From: Paenibacillus_E violae
GTDB lineage: Bacteria; Bacillota; Bacilli; Paenibacillales; NBRC-103111
Assembly: GCF_032461945.1 (NCBI RefSeq)
Contig: NZ_JAWCUD010000003.1
Span: forward strand, 496,001 to 560,000
Reading direction: 5' to 3'
Length of the DNA stretch: 64,000 bases
This document shows, one piece after another, positions 8,120 through 17,007 of this stretch. Position 1 is the stretch's first letter; each line of letters starts with the position of its first letter. Made by a program: the position numbers and the translations under genes. Below the pieces are notes generated by a model. That model was not told the DNA's origin. It ran no database searches and was given only the letters and a program-made list of their open reading frames with translations.

Positions 8120-9913
8120 CTAATGATGAAGAAGAGGCAGTATGATTATAATTTTCGTATAAACACCGTATTCGCTTTCAACTTGCAGTCCGTATCTTTC
8201 CCCGTACAGCATTCGGATCCGATTAGATACGCTTCTAATCCCAAATCCGCCGGCTTCATCAAAAACGCTGAATCCTGTCATTATCGCCTTGGTTTGATTC
8301 TGGTGCATACCAACCCCGTTATCGTAGATTTCAATTTCCACATTGTTGCCGCAACGCCTTCCTGTAATGCGTATGATCCCTTTTTCCTTTTTAAGCTTCA
8401 ATCCATGATAGATGGCATTCTCGACGATTGGCTGCAAGGTCAATTTCGGTATTGAATACGGCAGAATTTCATCGTCAATTTCCATCGTATACTCCATATA
8501 TTCCACATAACGCAGCTGCTGAATTTCCAAATAACTTTCCGTTAAACGCATCTCTTCACCTATCGATATGATATCGTTACCTTTACTTAACGAGATCTTA
8601 TAGAAATTCGCCATGTATTGGGCCGCCTGTATGGCTTGCTTCCCTAAGCCCAGCTTAATGAGCGAAATGATGGTTTCAACCGTGTTGTACAAAAAATGAG
8701 GCTTCACTTGCGATTGCAGCAATTTAAATTCGATCTCAGCCTTTGTCCTTTGTTTCTCGACGTTTTCGGCCATAAGCGCCTCAATGCGATTCATTAAGTT
8801 ATTGAAACCCTCGCTTAAATATCCGATCTCATCTTTTGATTGGTAGGTGCTTCTGACTTGCATCTTTCCTGTCCGAATTTCTCTCATTGTCTTTGCAAGC
8901 TGAAAAATGGGTCGCGTGATCGATCCCGACAATAAAAAGGACACAATTAACGCTAGTAGCAGGCATGCTCCGCCGATCCCAATCATCAATTGATTGATTT
9001 GTTTCCGATCTGAAGAAATATCATCCATAGGGATAACGCTTACAATTGTCCATTTCAACGGTTCGAAGCGCTGGGTGAATATCAACATTTCTTTGCTTCC
9101 GCTGCCCTGGGTAAATGCTGTGTCTTCACCATTCTCCGGAATGCTTATGGAGACGGCTTCCTTGAAATTCCGGTATAACATGGCTTTATTCTGTGAGGAA
9201 ATAATTTGGCCAGCGGAATCGACGATATAAAATTCCCCACCCTTATTTTCACCTTCATAAATTGAAGCAATCGTCGTTTCTTTCACATACAAAAAAACTC
9301 TGCCTACCATTTTACCGGTATCTTTATGAATAACCGTTTTGGAAACCGCGAATACGTTGTGTTCACCTTCATACAAGAATCCGAATTTGGTCAAGCCTGT
9401 CCAAGTCGGTAAATAGAAACGATCATCTGCTCCATAACCGTCACCGAATATGCGGGAAGCATATGCGTTATCGGCAAATCCGACATCCACCCAGTGATGA
9501 TTCGAGGTGAGAATGCTTACCGCCTTGATTTTTGTGTTAGGCTCCACAATATTGCTGATCGTCTCTGAAAGGGTTTTCTTCATCGAAAGGTTATTTAAAC
9601 CTTCAACCAGCTTGCTCGCATTCAACTCATTATTTAATAAAAAATCGTTATAAAGCACGTTCTGCAATCGATAGTCGCTGGCTAGAATTTTTGAATAGTC
9701 TTCAATTGTAGACACCAAGGTTTGAAGGTTGTTTTTGATGAGCACAAGTTCACGGGAGGAATTATTGATCTCTTTCTCAATAAGGGCATTCTGTGAAATC
9801 GTGTTGGCAAAGTATGACTGAGTGGAAATAAATACGACAATGATTAATATATTCGCTATGAATATTTTGTTTTTAATGGAAATCCCGGCTATATACTTCG
9901 AGAACCCCTTCAT
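8120..9913 (-). CDS. Sensor histidine kinase (YesM-like)
   Basis: This is a membrane sensor for extracellular sugar or for the loaded binding protein. TM1 spans about 14-35. An extracellular Cache-like domain lies at about 40-300 and TM2 at about 308-329. HAMP covers about 330-382. The His_kinase domain has the VKPHFLYN motif (H406), and an HATPase domain carries DNGVGMH. The 597-residue length matches LytS/YesM-type kinases. It is the first gene of the two-gene signalling unit; the regulator starts 75 bases after its stop. Confidence 0.94.
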   Translation of the reverse strand: MKGFSKYIAGISIKNKIFIANILIIVVFISTQSYFANTISQNALIEKEINNSSRELVLIKNNLQTLVSTIEDYSKILASDYRLQNVLYNDFLLNNELNASKLVEGLNNLSMKKTLSETISNIVEPNTKIKAVSILTSNHHWVDVGFADNAYASRIFGDGYGADDRFYLPTWTGLTKFGFLYEGEHNVFAVSKTVIHKDTGKMVGRVFLYVKETTIASIYEGENKGGEFYIVDSAGQIISSQNKAMLYRNFKEAVSISIPENGEDTAFTQGSGSKEMLIFTQRFEPLKWTIVSVIPMDDISSDRKQINQLMIGIGGACLLLALIVSFLLSGSITRPIFQLAKTMREIRTGKMQVRSTYQSKDEIGYLSEGFNNLMNRIEALMAENVEKQRTKAEIEFKLLQSQVKPHFLYNTVETIISLIKLGLGKQAIQAAQYMANFYKISLSKGNDIISIGEEMRLTESYLEIQQLRYVEYMEYTMEIDDEILPYSIPKLTLQPIVENAIYHGLKLKKEKGIIRITGRRCGNNVEIEIYDNGVGMHQNQTKAIMTGFSVFDEAGGFGIRSVSNRIRMLYGERYGLQVESEYGVYTKIIIILPLLHH

Positions 9914-10285
9914 AACGCGATTACTTCCTTTCTTTTCAAATCGACAAGAATTATTTTGGAAACAACCATTTTGTAAGAAGATTGCTCTGAAGTATGTGAA
10001 GAGAGAGCCTTAAAAATAAGATATCTATGTGGAGGTTCTTTATTAAGAATAGCATAGGTTTAATACGTTTCAAGACTAGAATTCTAAATTTCATATATAA
10101 AAGAACAAAAAAAACCAACCATTGTGAATTAACCATTGATTGGTTTATGCATGTGATCCAATGTCATACATACAGTCCTGTGCACTGGAAATAAAACAAT
10201 TAGAATAATAAACAACTTGACGATTCGGTTTATAAATGAAACAATTATTTATGAAAAATCGATACCTAACAAACGAGGTGATTAT
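9914..10285. other. Divergent intergenic region with repeat-containing dyad
   Basis: This region separates the kinase gene (minus) from an AraC gene (plus). It contains a 7-bp inverted repeat (10112-10118 with 10140-10146). Inside that is an 8-bp direct repeat AACCATTG at 10117-10124 and 10131-10138. It is a possible operator for the AraC regulator; no other structure was seen. Confidence 0.35.
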
Positions 10286-11026
10286 TTGGAGATCCTGTCC
10301 ATGCATTACGGGAAGCACTGCGTTTCAGAATGGAAATGGCATGTTCCCGTCGGTTGTCATCCAGGGTTTACCTTGTGGAGTATTTGGGGTGGAGAAGGTC
10401 AAATCATGCTGGGCAAGAACGCTTATAAATTAAGCATTGGTGATGTTTTTTTTATAAATTACAAAAAAGAGGTCAACGCCTATCAAAATGAATATGCCAG
10501 CCTTGATGTGCGTTATATAGATTTTACATTGCGTAATCCGGACATCTTGTGTGACTTGCTTGAGCATCGCCATTTTGATCAATATCATTTTGTACTAGAA
10601 ATTTTTAATCGCTTTCGTTTAGCCGAAGAAAGAAATAGCCTGCCGCAAATGAGAATATGGCTAGAAGCACTCATTACGGAATATCAACACATAACGCCAA
10701 CTCCTGCCGGAGTTTATACATTAAAAATTGATGAGCTATGCCGAGGTTTTCAACGACACCCAGAGCTCCAGTATGATATGAGCGAACTTGCCCAGAACTT
10801 TTCCCTTACGACAGATCATTTTATTCGTATTTTCAAACAGGAACGCGGCGTTACGCCTTACGCTTATCTGCAGCGCTGCAGGCTGGAAACTGCCAAAACT
10901 CTGTTGCGCATGTCTACGCTCAGTATCACGGACATAGCGGGCAGTTGCGGCTTTTCTGACATCTATAATTTTTCCCGTTTTTTTCAATCTAAAACCGGAA
11001 TGTCTCCTAGCAGATTTCGCAATTGA
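10286..11026 (+). CDS. AraC-family transcriptional regulator
   Basis: This is a stand-alone regulator with an N-terminal cupin-like sensor domain (about 1-130) and a C-terminal AraC DNA-binding domain. The domain shows both helices, with IAGSCGFSDIYNFSRFF and the final KTGMSPSRFR. The TTG at 10286 is chosen because GAGGTG lies 5 bases upstream. An earlier in-frame TTG at 10217 has no ribosome site and would add an unrelated-looking extension. It is convergent with the oxidoreductase gene (12-base gap) and may control that gene and the cupin. Its ligand is unknown. Confidence 0.88.
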   Translation: MEILSMHYGKHCVSEWKWHVPVGCHPGFTLWSIWGGEGQIMLGKNAYKLSIGDVFFINYKKEVNAYQNEYASLDVRYIDFTLRNPDILCDLLEHRHFDQYHFVLEIFNRFRLAEERNSLPQMRIWLEALITEYQHITPTPAGVYTLKIDELCRGFQRHPELQYDMSELAQNFSLTTDHFIRIFKQERGVTPYAYLQRCRLETAKTLLRMSTLSITDIAGSCGFSDIYNFSRFFQSKTGMSPSRFRN

Positions 11027-11038
11027 AGGCTTCTTCCA

Positions 11039-12091
11039 TCATTCCCATTTGACCGGTGTGCCATTTGCTGCACTCGAGTAAACCATATCTAACATTTGAG
11101 TGATCTTAAGTCCCTGTTGAGGCGTGCAAGGTACCTCTTCATCATTAATAATGGCATTTAAAAACGCTTGCCGAACGTTCGGCATCTTAGTAGTCTTCAT
11201 ATTTTCTAATGGAATGTCATGAACTTCTCCGCCAATTTCTAAAAATACTTTATTGCAGGAATCGTTCCCATCTCCAACTACTCTATGCAGGACTGCACCG
11301 CCCTTGGAGCCATAAATCCGTGTTGTAATCACCTCGTTCTCTCGATTGCTGGCCCAAGATGCTTCCAACTCAATCATCAACCCGCCCATCATGCGAAACA
11401 TAGCTACTCCCATGTCATCAAGCTCGAAATTCTGAATGCCTTTGCGCGCAGCCTCTTCTTTGGAGACCTTGCAAAACGTATTTCCAAGTACCCATTCCGG
11501 ATCTGGATACCCGCAAAACCACATAGCACGGTCAAGCACATGCACGCCAAGATCAATAAGAGCTCCACCGCCGAATATTTCTTTTCCAGATGAAAGCGGA
11601 TACCACCATGGCACTCCTCTTCTGCGCTGCCATAGCGTTCGGACATAATAGATATCGCCTAGCTTGCCTTCGTCAATCACGGATTTTAACGTATGACATT
11701 CTTGTAGAAAACGTTGATTGAAATTAATCATCAACTTCTTGTTGTGCTTTATCGAGGCAGCAAGCATGTCTCTCCCCTCATCTGCATTTCTTGCCATAGG
11801 CTTTTCACACAACACATGCACCCCTGCTTCCATCGCCTGAATGGAAAGCTTCATATGCAAAAAGTTAGGAACTGCGAGGCTAATCGCATCCAAGTTTTCC
11901 TCTTTTAGCATCTTATCGAAATCCGTATATCTTTTTGAAATGTTATATTTATCGCCTATCTCTTTCAGTCTTGTTTCATTTACGTCGCACAACACAATTT
12001 CTTGGACAGATTCGCTACTGGCGTAGTCTTTAACATGACTTGCACCTACTGTTAATCCGACAACACCTACTCTAAGTTTTCTTTTGCTCAA
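11039..12091 (-). CDS. Gfo/Idh/MocA-family NAD(P)-dependent oxidoreductase
   Basis: It probably oxidises or epimerises a sugar, inositol or sugar-acid derivative. The N-terminal Rossmann fold begins VGVVGLTVGASH, and the family EKP motif is at residues 96-98. The C-terminal half is the alpha/beta substrate domain, including the EIFGGGALIDLGVHVLD region. The length of 350 residues is normal. It is the second gene after a cupin gene (13-base gap), so the two are likely one operon. The substrate cannot be assigned. Confidence 0.92.
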   Translation of the reverse strand: MSKRKLRVGVVGLTVGASHVKDYASSESVQEIVLCDVNETRLKEIGDKYNISKRYTDFDKMLKEENLDAISLAVPNFLHMKLSIQAMEAGVHVLCEKPMARNADEGRDMLAASIKHNKKLMINFNQRFLQECHTLKSVIDEGKLGDIYYVRTLWQRRRGVPWWYPLSSGKEIFGGGALIDLGVHVLDRAMWFCGYPDPEWVLGNTFCKVSKEEAARKGIQNFELDDMGVAMFRMMGGLMIELEASWASNRENEVITTRIYGSKGGAVLHRVVGDGNDSCNKVFLEIGGEVHDIPLENMKTTKMPNVRQAFLNAIINDEEVPCTPQQGLKITQMLDMVYSSAANGTPVKWE

Positions 12092-12104
12092 GCTTATCCC
12101 TCCC

Positions 12105-12485
12105 TTATTTTATTGCTGAAGCATATATCACAATAATTCTTAAATCCTCGGGACCGTTATTGATAAGACCGTGACTTCCGTTTGCACGGCAGACGCTTAT
12201 GTCGCCGGGGGACATCTCGTGTTGGTTTCCATCAAGCTCCATAATTCCATGGCCAGAAATGCAGTAATACCACTCTTCCATAGGAACATCACTGTTATGC
12301 TGGTGATAGCCGAAGGTAGAACCTGGCGGGATGATATCATCATGAATGAATTTGATGTACAGCTTCTCACTTGTTGACACCGTTTGAATAAGATCCTTTA
12401 GTTGAAATGGACCTTTGCCACCATGGCAATTTTGACGAGTCTCATACGGTTGTGATTTGTTTTCAATAAAATCCGTTTTTTTCAT
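12105..12485 (-). CDS. Small cupin-domain protein
   Basis: This is a 126-residue single-domain cupin. Metal-binding motif 1 is visible as GYHQHNSDVPMEEWYYCISG and motif 2 as the GDISVCRANGSHGLINNG region. The ATG at 12485 has GGAGAGGAG upstream; the longer frame from 12503 does not. It lies directly upstream of the Gfo/Idh/MocA gene, so it may be a sugar isomerase or mutarotase-like partner, or a metabolite-binding protein. Confidence 0.88.
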   Translation of the reverse strand: MKKTDFIENKSQPYETRQNCHGGKGPFQLKDLIQTVSTSEKLYIKFIHDDIIPPGSTFGYHQHNSDVPMEEWYYCISGHGIMELDGNQHEMSPGDISVCRANGSHGLINNGPEDLRIIVIYASAIK

Positions 12486-12621
12486 AAAGTAACTCCTCTC
12501 CAATCATGAGTTGTATGAACATTTTAGCTAAATTAATGATAGGTTTGACTAACTGGATTGTAAATGTAAAAAGGCGATGATCATTTGTTAAAAATCGATG
12601 TGAACCTATTTTGATAAAACC

Positions 12622-12652
12622 AAAAACCGGAACCCCAACGGAGTCCCGGTCC
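12622..12652 (-). terminator. Terminator, near copy of one at 49834-49866
   Basis: On the minus strand this reads as a GC-rich hairpin (ACCGGGACTCC with GGGGTTCCGGT) followed by a T run. The sequence is almost the same as the terminator after the ABC ATPase gene near 49.85 kb. It adjoins a scar of sigma-K-like sequence. Confidence 0.65.
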
Positions 12653-12690
12653 TCTAAGTTCCGATAAATCTTGCTCATCTCTATCTTGAG
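12652..12690 (-). pseudogene. Short scar of sigma-K-like gene
   Basis: The first 25 bases (12652-12676) are identical to 50793-50817 within the truncated sigK-like gene, and the match continues to 12690 with two or so mismatches. On the minus strand it encodes the same SKIYRNLE peptide. It is joined at a shared CTC to a terminator copy. The same two sequences lie 930 bases apart at 49.85-50.8 kb. This looks like a deletion remnant of a duplicated copy of that segment. Confidence 0.6.
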
Positions 12691-12816
12691 TATGTAAATC
12701 TACCCGATTTAATTATGAAAAGACAAAGAGCTGCTTCATAGCAGCCCCTGTGGTATTCAACTATCGTTCTTCGTTGAATTAAGCACCTCAAACCACGGGT
12801 GAGATTCCAAGCGCAA
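12691..12816 (-). terminator. Terminator-like hairpin downstream of marR-type gene
   Basis: GCTGC and GCAGC (about 12731-12745) form a small stem, followed on the minus strand by a T-rich stretch (TCTTTGTCTTTT). It overlaps the left copy of the repeat at 12740-12770. The rest of the interval shows nothing recognisable. Confidence 0.45.
12740..12770. repeat. Imperfect 31-bp direct repeat, left copy
   Basis: This matches 14831-14861 in the same orientation with about three differences; the shared core is CTGTGGTATTCAAC. The two copies bracket the MarR/amidohydrolase pair. Confidence 0.6.
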
Positions 12817-13245
12817 TTATAAGCGGTCATTAATTTTGATCAACAATTCCTTTAAGATTTGCTTCTCATCCTCGGAAAGGACTTGAACGATTTCGTCCTC
12901 CACTTTCTGAAAGGACTCATTAAAGTCTTCAATCAATTCAACGGCCTTTGGCAAAACATAAATATTTTTTTGTCGTTCATTATTGACTGGGATTTTCCGC
13001 TCGATGAATCCTCTTTGCTCAAGACCTTGAAGCATACCTGTGATGCTAGCCCCGCGTAGATGAAACCGCTCAGCAAGATCCCTCTGAATTAATTCAGTAT
13101 CTTGGTTCTCATAAATATAGCCAATTATTTTTCCTTGTTGAGCGTTTAGCCCTAACTCTTTTATGCTCTCGTCCGCCTTTTTCTTTAACTTAAGCCCAAT
13201 AACCTGAAACAAATCCAGATAAGGCGTATTCTTGTGAGGCTTCAT
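12817..13245 (-). CDS. MarR-family transcriptional regulator
   Basis: This is a 142-residue winged-helix repressor. The recognition region is AERFHLRGASITGMLQGLEQ and the wing is IERKIPVNNERQKNIY. It is divergently transcribed from the amidohydrolase gene. A shared operator sequence lies just upstream of each gene, overlapping or following very good sigma-A promoters. It most likely represses itself and the amidohydrolase until a small ligand, perhaps the enzyme substrate, is present. Confidence 0.92.
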   Translation of the reverse strand: MKPHKNTPYLDLFQVIGLKLKKKADESIKELGLNAQQGKIIGYIYENQDTELIQRDLAERFHLRGASITGMLQGLEQRGFIERKIPVNNERQKNIYVLPKAVELIEDFNESFQKVEDEIVQVLSEDEKQILKELLIKINDRL

Positions 13246-13264
13246 GAGCGTACCCCCTCATATT

Positions 13265-13281
13265 ATTAGAAAACTAACTGT
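13265..13281 (-). promoter_or_regulatory. MarR operator copy 1
   Basis: On the minus strand ACAGTTAGTTTTCTAAT lies between the -10 box and the marR-type start codon. It differs in only two bases from the plus-strand copy at 13339-13355. An overlapping perfect dyad ACTAACTGTTAGT covers 13273-13285. Confidence 0.65.
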
Positions 13282-13291
13282 TAGTAAGTAA

Positions 13292-13320
13292 ACTATACAA
13301 ACACCAAGGTTGTATGTCAA
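13292..13320 (-). promoter_or_regulatory. Sigma-A promoter for the marR-type gene
   Basis: The minus strand has TTGACA (13315-13320), a 17-bp spacer and TATAGT (13292-13297). It matches consensus except at one -10 base. Confidence 0.8.
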
Positions 13321-13335
13321 ATAAATATTAGTTCA

Positions 13336-13364
13336 TTGACAGTTAGTTTCCTAACAGTTATACT
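13336..13364 (+). promoter_or_regulatory. Sigma-A promoter for the amidohydrolase gene
   Basis: TTGACA (13336-13341), a 17-bp spacer and TATACT (13359-13364). The spacer contains the second operator copy, so bound repressor would block the promoter directly. Confidence 0.8.
13339..13355 (+). promoter_or_regulatory. MarR operator copy 2
   Basis: ACAGTTAGTTTCCTAAC lies between the -35 and -10 boxes of the amidohydrolase promoter. It contains the dyad GTTAG/CTAAC at 13342-13355 and mirrors copy 1. Confidence 0.65.
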
Positions 13365-13402
13365 TCGAAGTGTTTAAGGCGTATCCGAGGAGGAATAACA
13401 AT

Positions 13403-14707
13403 ATGAACAATGTAGTCCAAAGCTCTTTTGCTGAAAAAATTACTGCTATTACGAATGTGCGTATTTTCGATGGAGAAAAAGTAATAGAATCAAGGAGTAT
13501 TGTCATCAAAGGGGAAACCATTGTTGCAGTAGGTGGCGACATTCCGGCGAATGCAACAATTATCGATGCTGAGGATGCAACATTATTGCCCGGCTTAATT
13601 GATGCGCATGTTCATACTTCCATCGGTGGATTACGGGATGCATTAAGTTTCGGGGTGACGACAGAACTCGAAATGAACGGTGACTTTACAGAAAGAGGAC
13701 GTGCGATCCAATTGAAAAATATGGATGACATCGCCGATGTCCGTTCTGCAGGTACGGCAATCACCGCTCCTGGAGGTCACCCGGATGAATTGCTGCCAGA
13801 TGGTGATGAGATTCCAGAATTCGTATTAAAGGAATTGGAGAAGTTATCGAAGGAAGACCGGGAAGCTATGCTAGCCGCTTACGCCCACGATCACGAAGAA
13901 GTGCCGCAAGTAACAACGGTGGAAGAAGCGATTAAACATGTGCATACCCAAGTGGAGAATGGAGCCGACTATGTAAAAATTATGATTGAAGAAGGAACAG
14001 TCATGGGCGCTCCTGGACTGCCTGTTTTAAGCGACGAAATTCTAAAAGCAGCGGTGGAAGAAGCCCATAAGTTCGATAAAATCGTCATCGCCCACGTCTT
14101 GACTGCTCATTCTTCCCAAGCCGCCATCAATCTTGGCGTAGACGGATTGGGCCACCTGTTTATCGATAGGCCCGATTACACGCCGGAGCTGGTGCAATCC
14201 ATCGTCGATTCCGGCGTATTTGTTACACCGTGTTTGGTTTTGAACTCATCCATTCTTGGGAACCCAGCATCGCAATTGGCGAATGACCCACGTGTTCATT
14301 CCAAATTAAGTCTGGAATGGATTGATATTTTGAACTCAAGCTTTAATACTTTCCCGCAAGGCAATATAGAAAATAGCTTTAAAAATGTAATGGATCTTCA
14401 CAGGGCTGGTGTGGATATTCTGGTTGGGACGGATGTCGCCCCCGTCCCCGTTCCGAACCTTGGCGGCCTTGCTCATGGAGCCAGCGTACATCATGAATTG
14501 CAATTACTGGTTACAGCCGGGTTCACTCCAATAGAAGCACTTCAATCGGCTACTTCGAAACCGGCCCGCCGGTTCGGTCTTTATGATCGTGGCCGTATTG
14601 CCGAGGGTGCGCGCGCTGACCTAGTACTGGTCAATGGCGACCCAACTACCAATATCTCGGATACCCTGTCTATTAAAGCTATATGGTTTAAAGGCGTACA
14701 AAAATAA
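13403..14707 (+). CDS. Metal-dependent amidohydrolase (imidazolonepropionase-like)
   Basis: This is a 434-residue cytoplasmic hydrolase of the amidohydrolase superfamily. The metal site is visible: HxH at H69/H71 (DAHVHT), a likely carboxylated K192 (DYVKIM), H231, H251 and D344 (GTDVAP). The ATG at 13403 follows GGAGGAATAACA; an earlier in-frame start at 13370 has no such site. The closest general relatives act on cyclic amides, peptides or xenobiotic carbamates, and the substrate is not evident. Control by the divergent MarR protein suggests a detoxification or scavenging role. Confidence 0.9.
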   Translation: MNNVVQSSFAEKITAITNVRIFDGEKVIESRSIVIKGETIVAVGGDIPANATIIDAEDATLLPGLIDAHVHTSIGGLRDALSFGVTTELEMNGDFTERGRAIQLKNMDDIADVRSAGTAITAPGGHPDELLPDGDEIPEFVLKELEKLSKEDREAMLAAYAHDHEEVPQVTTVEEAIKHVHTQVENGADYVKIMIEEGTVMGAPGLPVLSDEILKAAVEEAHKFDKIVIAHVLTAHSSQAAINLGVDGLGHLFIDRPDYTPELVQSIVDSGVFVTPCLVLNSSILGNPASQLANDPRVHSKLSLEWIDILNSSFNTFPQGNIENSFKNVMDLHRAGVDILVGTDVAPVPVPNLGGLAHGASVHHELQLLVTAGFTPIEALQSATSKPARRFGLYDRGRIAEGARADLVLVNGDPTTNISDTLSIKAIWFKGVQK

Positions 14708-14732
14708 AGTTAATTGTTTTTATTTTTTTGTG

Positions 14733-14763
14733 GCAGGGCACTCTACTTCGAGGAATGCCCTGC
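14733..14763 (+). terminator. Hairpin after the amidohydrolase gene, no U tract
   Basis: GCAGGGCA (14733-14740) pairs with TGCCCTGC (14756-14763). The T-rich run lies before the stem on the plus strand, so intrinsic termination is doubtful. Confidence 0.35.
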
Positions 14764-14830
14764 TCTACAACAACCTTAGGAGATGAAAGTATTTTCAATT
14801 CCTACAGCCCAAACCCCTTGCTCTCTTATT

Positions 14831-14861
14831 AGCAGCCACTGTGGTATTCAACAATAGTTCT
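14831..14861. repeat. Imperfect 31-bp direct repeat, right copy
   Basis: This is the partner of 12740-12770. The copies lie just outside both ends of the MarR/amidohydrolase module. Confidence 0.6.
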
Positions 14862-14927
14862 CCTTTAGTTACTTGTCCAAATAACAAATATTCATTTTCG
14901 ACATATTGGGTTTAAATGCAATACAGA

Positions 14928-16229
14928 TTACCGGATCTGTTTCAATAAATCCTCGATCTCCTCCTGAGACATCGTAGGCGCGCTGGCCATCGTTACTACA
15001 GCATTCAATAACAGCTGAGATCTGTGAGGATCGATTTCTTGGTCATAATAACCGAAAAAATCGACGGGATCTTTTTCAATAAAGGTAACAAAATCGTATA
15101 CGAGTGGGTTCATAATATTTCTATCAAGAGGCATATCTTTTGCTGTAGAGAGCAGCCCGCTCGCCTCAACAACCTTCTTTCTCTCTTCCATGCCCAACAT
15201 CGATGAAAGCACCTCAAAGGCCGCATCCCGATTGCTGTTAGCGGAAATGGCCCAGCCTGAGGAATAGCCTCCGTAGTAGACTTGAGGATCGCCTTTGCCG
15301 TGAACCGTCGGAAAGCGGAAATAGCCGATGTCCGGATTACTGAGCATTTTTTCCGCAACCCAATCGCCTTGCAAATACATGGCCGCTTCACCTTTTAAAA
15401 GAATATCCTCGGCCTTCGGCCCGTCCAAGCCTAAAAAGCCAGGCACGAACATTTTTGCCGTAATCAAACCGCGGAATAATTGAGCCCCTTCTAAAAAGGC
15501 GGGATCGGTAAAGTCACCTGTTTTCTTTATTGCATGCTGAAAAGGAGTCGAGCCTCCCATACGGTTGGACAAATAGGCGAACCAATTGAGAAGTGGCCAT
15601 CTTTCCTTGCCGGAGACGGTAAACGGCGGAATTCCGTTGTTCAATAACTGCTGCGCAGTCGACATTAATTCATCCCATGTTTGCGGAGGCATAATGCCAT
15701 ATTGAGCGAATATTCGTTTGTTGTACCAGAACACGACATGACTGGTTGTGTGTGGCAGCCCATACAACCGGTCATAATAAGTAGCATATTGCAGCGCTTC
15801 CGGATAAAACTGCTTCATAAAAGCGGGTCTTTCCTGCATTTTCTCGGTTAAATCCGCTATAATCTGGGAATCAACCATATACTTAAACGACTCACCTGTC
15901 CAATAATAAAACAAATCCGGCATTTTTCCAGAAATCATGGACAGTTTAAGCTTGGCTTTATAAGTTTCCACTTCATAAAAATAAGGCACGATCTGAACAG
16001 CCTTATGAGTCTGGTTAAAGGCTTGGATGCTTTGATTTAATAAAGCTTGTCGAAGGTCATTGGTCTCGACGTTCCAGAACGTAATTTTTACCGGGGCCGA
16101 AGAAACAGAAGGCGCTGCCGGTGGAGACTGGGAAACGTTAGGAGCATCCCTCCTGCTGTATATAGTAAATAATAAAGTGACTAACAGCACGGCTGCAATC
16201 AACAGGTTTAGCTTATGCGTTCTATTCAT
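14928..16229 (-). CDS. Membrane-anchored solute-binding protein linked to a two-component system
   Basis: This is a family-1 sugar-binding fold of 433 residues. It has an uncleaved-looking N-terminal membrane helix (about 8-24, NLLIAAVLLVTLLFTIYS) and no lipobox. It overlaps the end of the response-regulator gene by 8 bases, so translation is coupled. The same operon already encodes a lipoprotein binding protein for the importer. This second one is therefore more likely a sensory accessory that presents sugar to the kinase. That role is inferred from position and anchor type. Confidence 0.88.
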   Translation of the reverse strand: MNRTHKLNLLIAAVLLVTLLFTIYSRRDAPNVSQSPPAAPSVSSAPVKITFWNVETNDLRQALLNQSIQAFNQTHKAVQIVPYFYEVETYKAKLKLSMISGKMPDLFYYWTGESFKYMVDSQIIADLTEKMQERPAFMKQFYPEALQYATYYDRLYGLPHTTSHVVFWYNKRIFAQYGIMPPQTWDELMSTAQQLLNNGIPPFTVSGKERWPLLNWFAYLSNRMGGSTPFQHAIKKTGDFTDPAFLEGAQLFRGLITAKMFVPGFLGLDGPKAEDILLKGEAAMYLQGDWVAEKMLSNPDIGYFRFPTVHGKGDPQVYYGGYSSGWAISANSNRDAAFEVLSSMLGMEERKKVVEASGLLSTAKDMPLDRNIMNPLVYDFVTFIEKDPVDFFGYYDQEIDPHRSQLLLNAVVTMASAPTMSQEEIEDLLKQIR

Positions 16230-17007
16230 GGCCGAACCCGCTCTTATTCATCATTTTTTTATGTTCATTGCGGAACTCCTTGGGAGTCAAAAGCTCCGCC
16301 TCACGGAAAACCTTCACGAAATATTTAGAAGAGCTGAACCCCGTACGTTCGGCTACTTCGTATATTTTCATATCGGTTCCAAGCAGTAATTCCTTAGCTT
16401 TGAAGAGCCGCAGCCGGGTCAAGTAATCACTGAACGTATAGCCGGTTTCCTCTTTAAACAACACCGAAACATAACTGGGGTTCAAATGAATATGCTCGGC
16501 CACATCCTTGATCCCAAGAGACGGATTCCACAGCTCGGCAGAAATATAGACTAAAGACTTACGGATTGAATCGTTAAGCACCTGCGGTACAGTGAAGGAG
16601 GAATCATGGTTGCCCCGTTTCCACAGCTTGTTCTCTTCAAAGGCTTCCTCTACGGCCGAAATTAAATTTTGGAATTCGACCGGCTTCAGAATATAGTTCA
16701 CCGCGCCAAGAGTCAGCGCTTTTCTGGCATATTCAAACTCCGCATAGCCCGTAAGCAGAATGGATTTTGTCTGCAAGCCTTCCTTCTTCAGTCTTTCGAG
16801 AAGCTGTATCCCGTTTAAACCGGGCATCCGGATATCCGTGATCAGTAAATCCACTGGATTTGTTTTTCGGTATTGGAAGGCTTCCATCCCGTTTTCCGCC
16901 ACTTGCAAATTGATTTTTCCTTCCGACCAAGTTTGTAGCGCTTTCATAATGCCGTTTCGGGTAGGCAGCTCGTCTTCGGCTATAAGAATACAAGGAAGTT
17001 CAGACAT
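16222..17007 (-). CDS. AraC-type response regulator (YesN-like, short form)
   Basis: This 261-residue regulator has a receiver domain with E11/D12, the phospho-acceptor D58 (LLITDIRMP) and an LKP lysine near 107, joined directly to an AraC DNA-binding domain (VAEHIHLNPSYVSVLFKEE; RTGFSSSKYFVKVFRE). It lacks the long middle domain of the other YesN protein here. The ATG at 17007 overlaps the kinase stop by 8 bases; upstream in-frame codons belong to kinase sequence. It probably activates the importer operon in which it sits. Confidence 0.93.
   Translation of the reverse strand: MSELPCILIAEDELPTRNGIMKALQTWSEGKINLQVAENGMEAFQYRKTNPVDLLITDIRMPGLNGIQLLERLKKEGLQTKSILLTGYAEFEYARKALTLGAVNYILKPVEFQNLISAVEEAFEENKLWKRGNHDSSFTVPQVLNDSIRKSLVYISAELWNPSLGIKDVAEHIHLNPSYVSVLFKEETGYTFSDYLTRLRLFKAKELLLGTDMKIYEVAERTGFSSSKYFVKVFREAELLTPKEFRNEHKKMMNKSGFGHE

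Noticed and set aside
10217..10285. Longer N-terminus for the AraC regulator
   Set aside because: No ribosome site at the upstream TTG, whereas GAGGTG is correctly spaced before the TTG at 10286.
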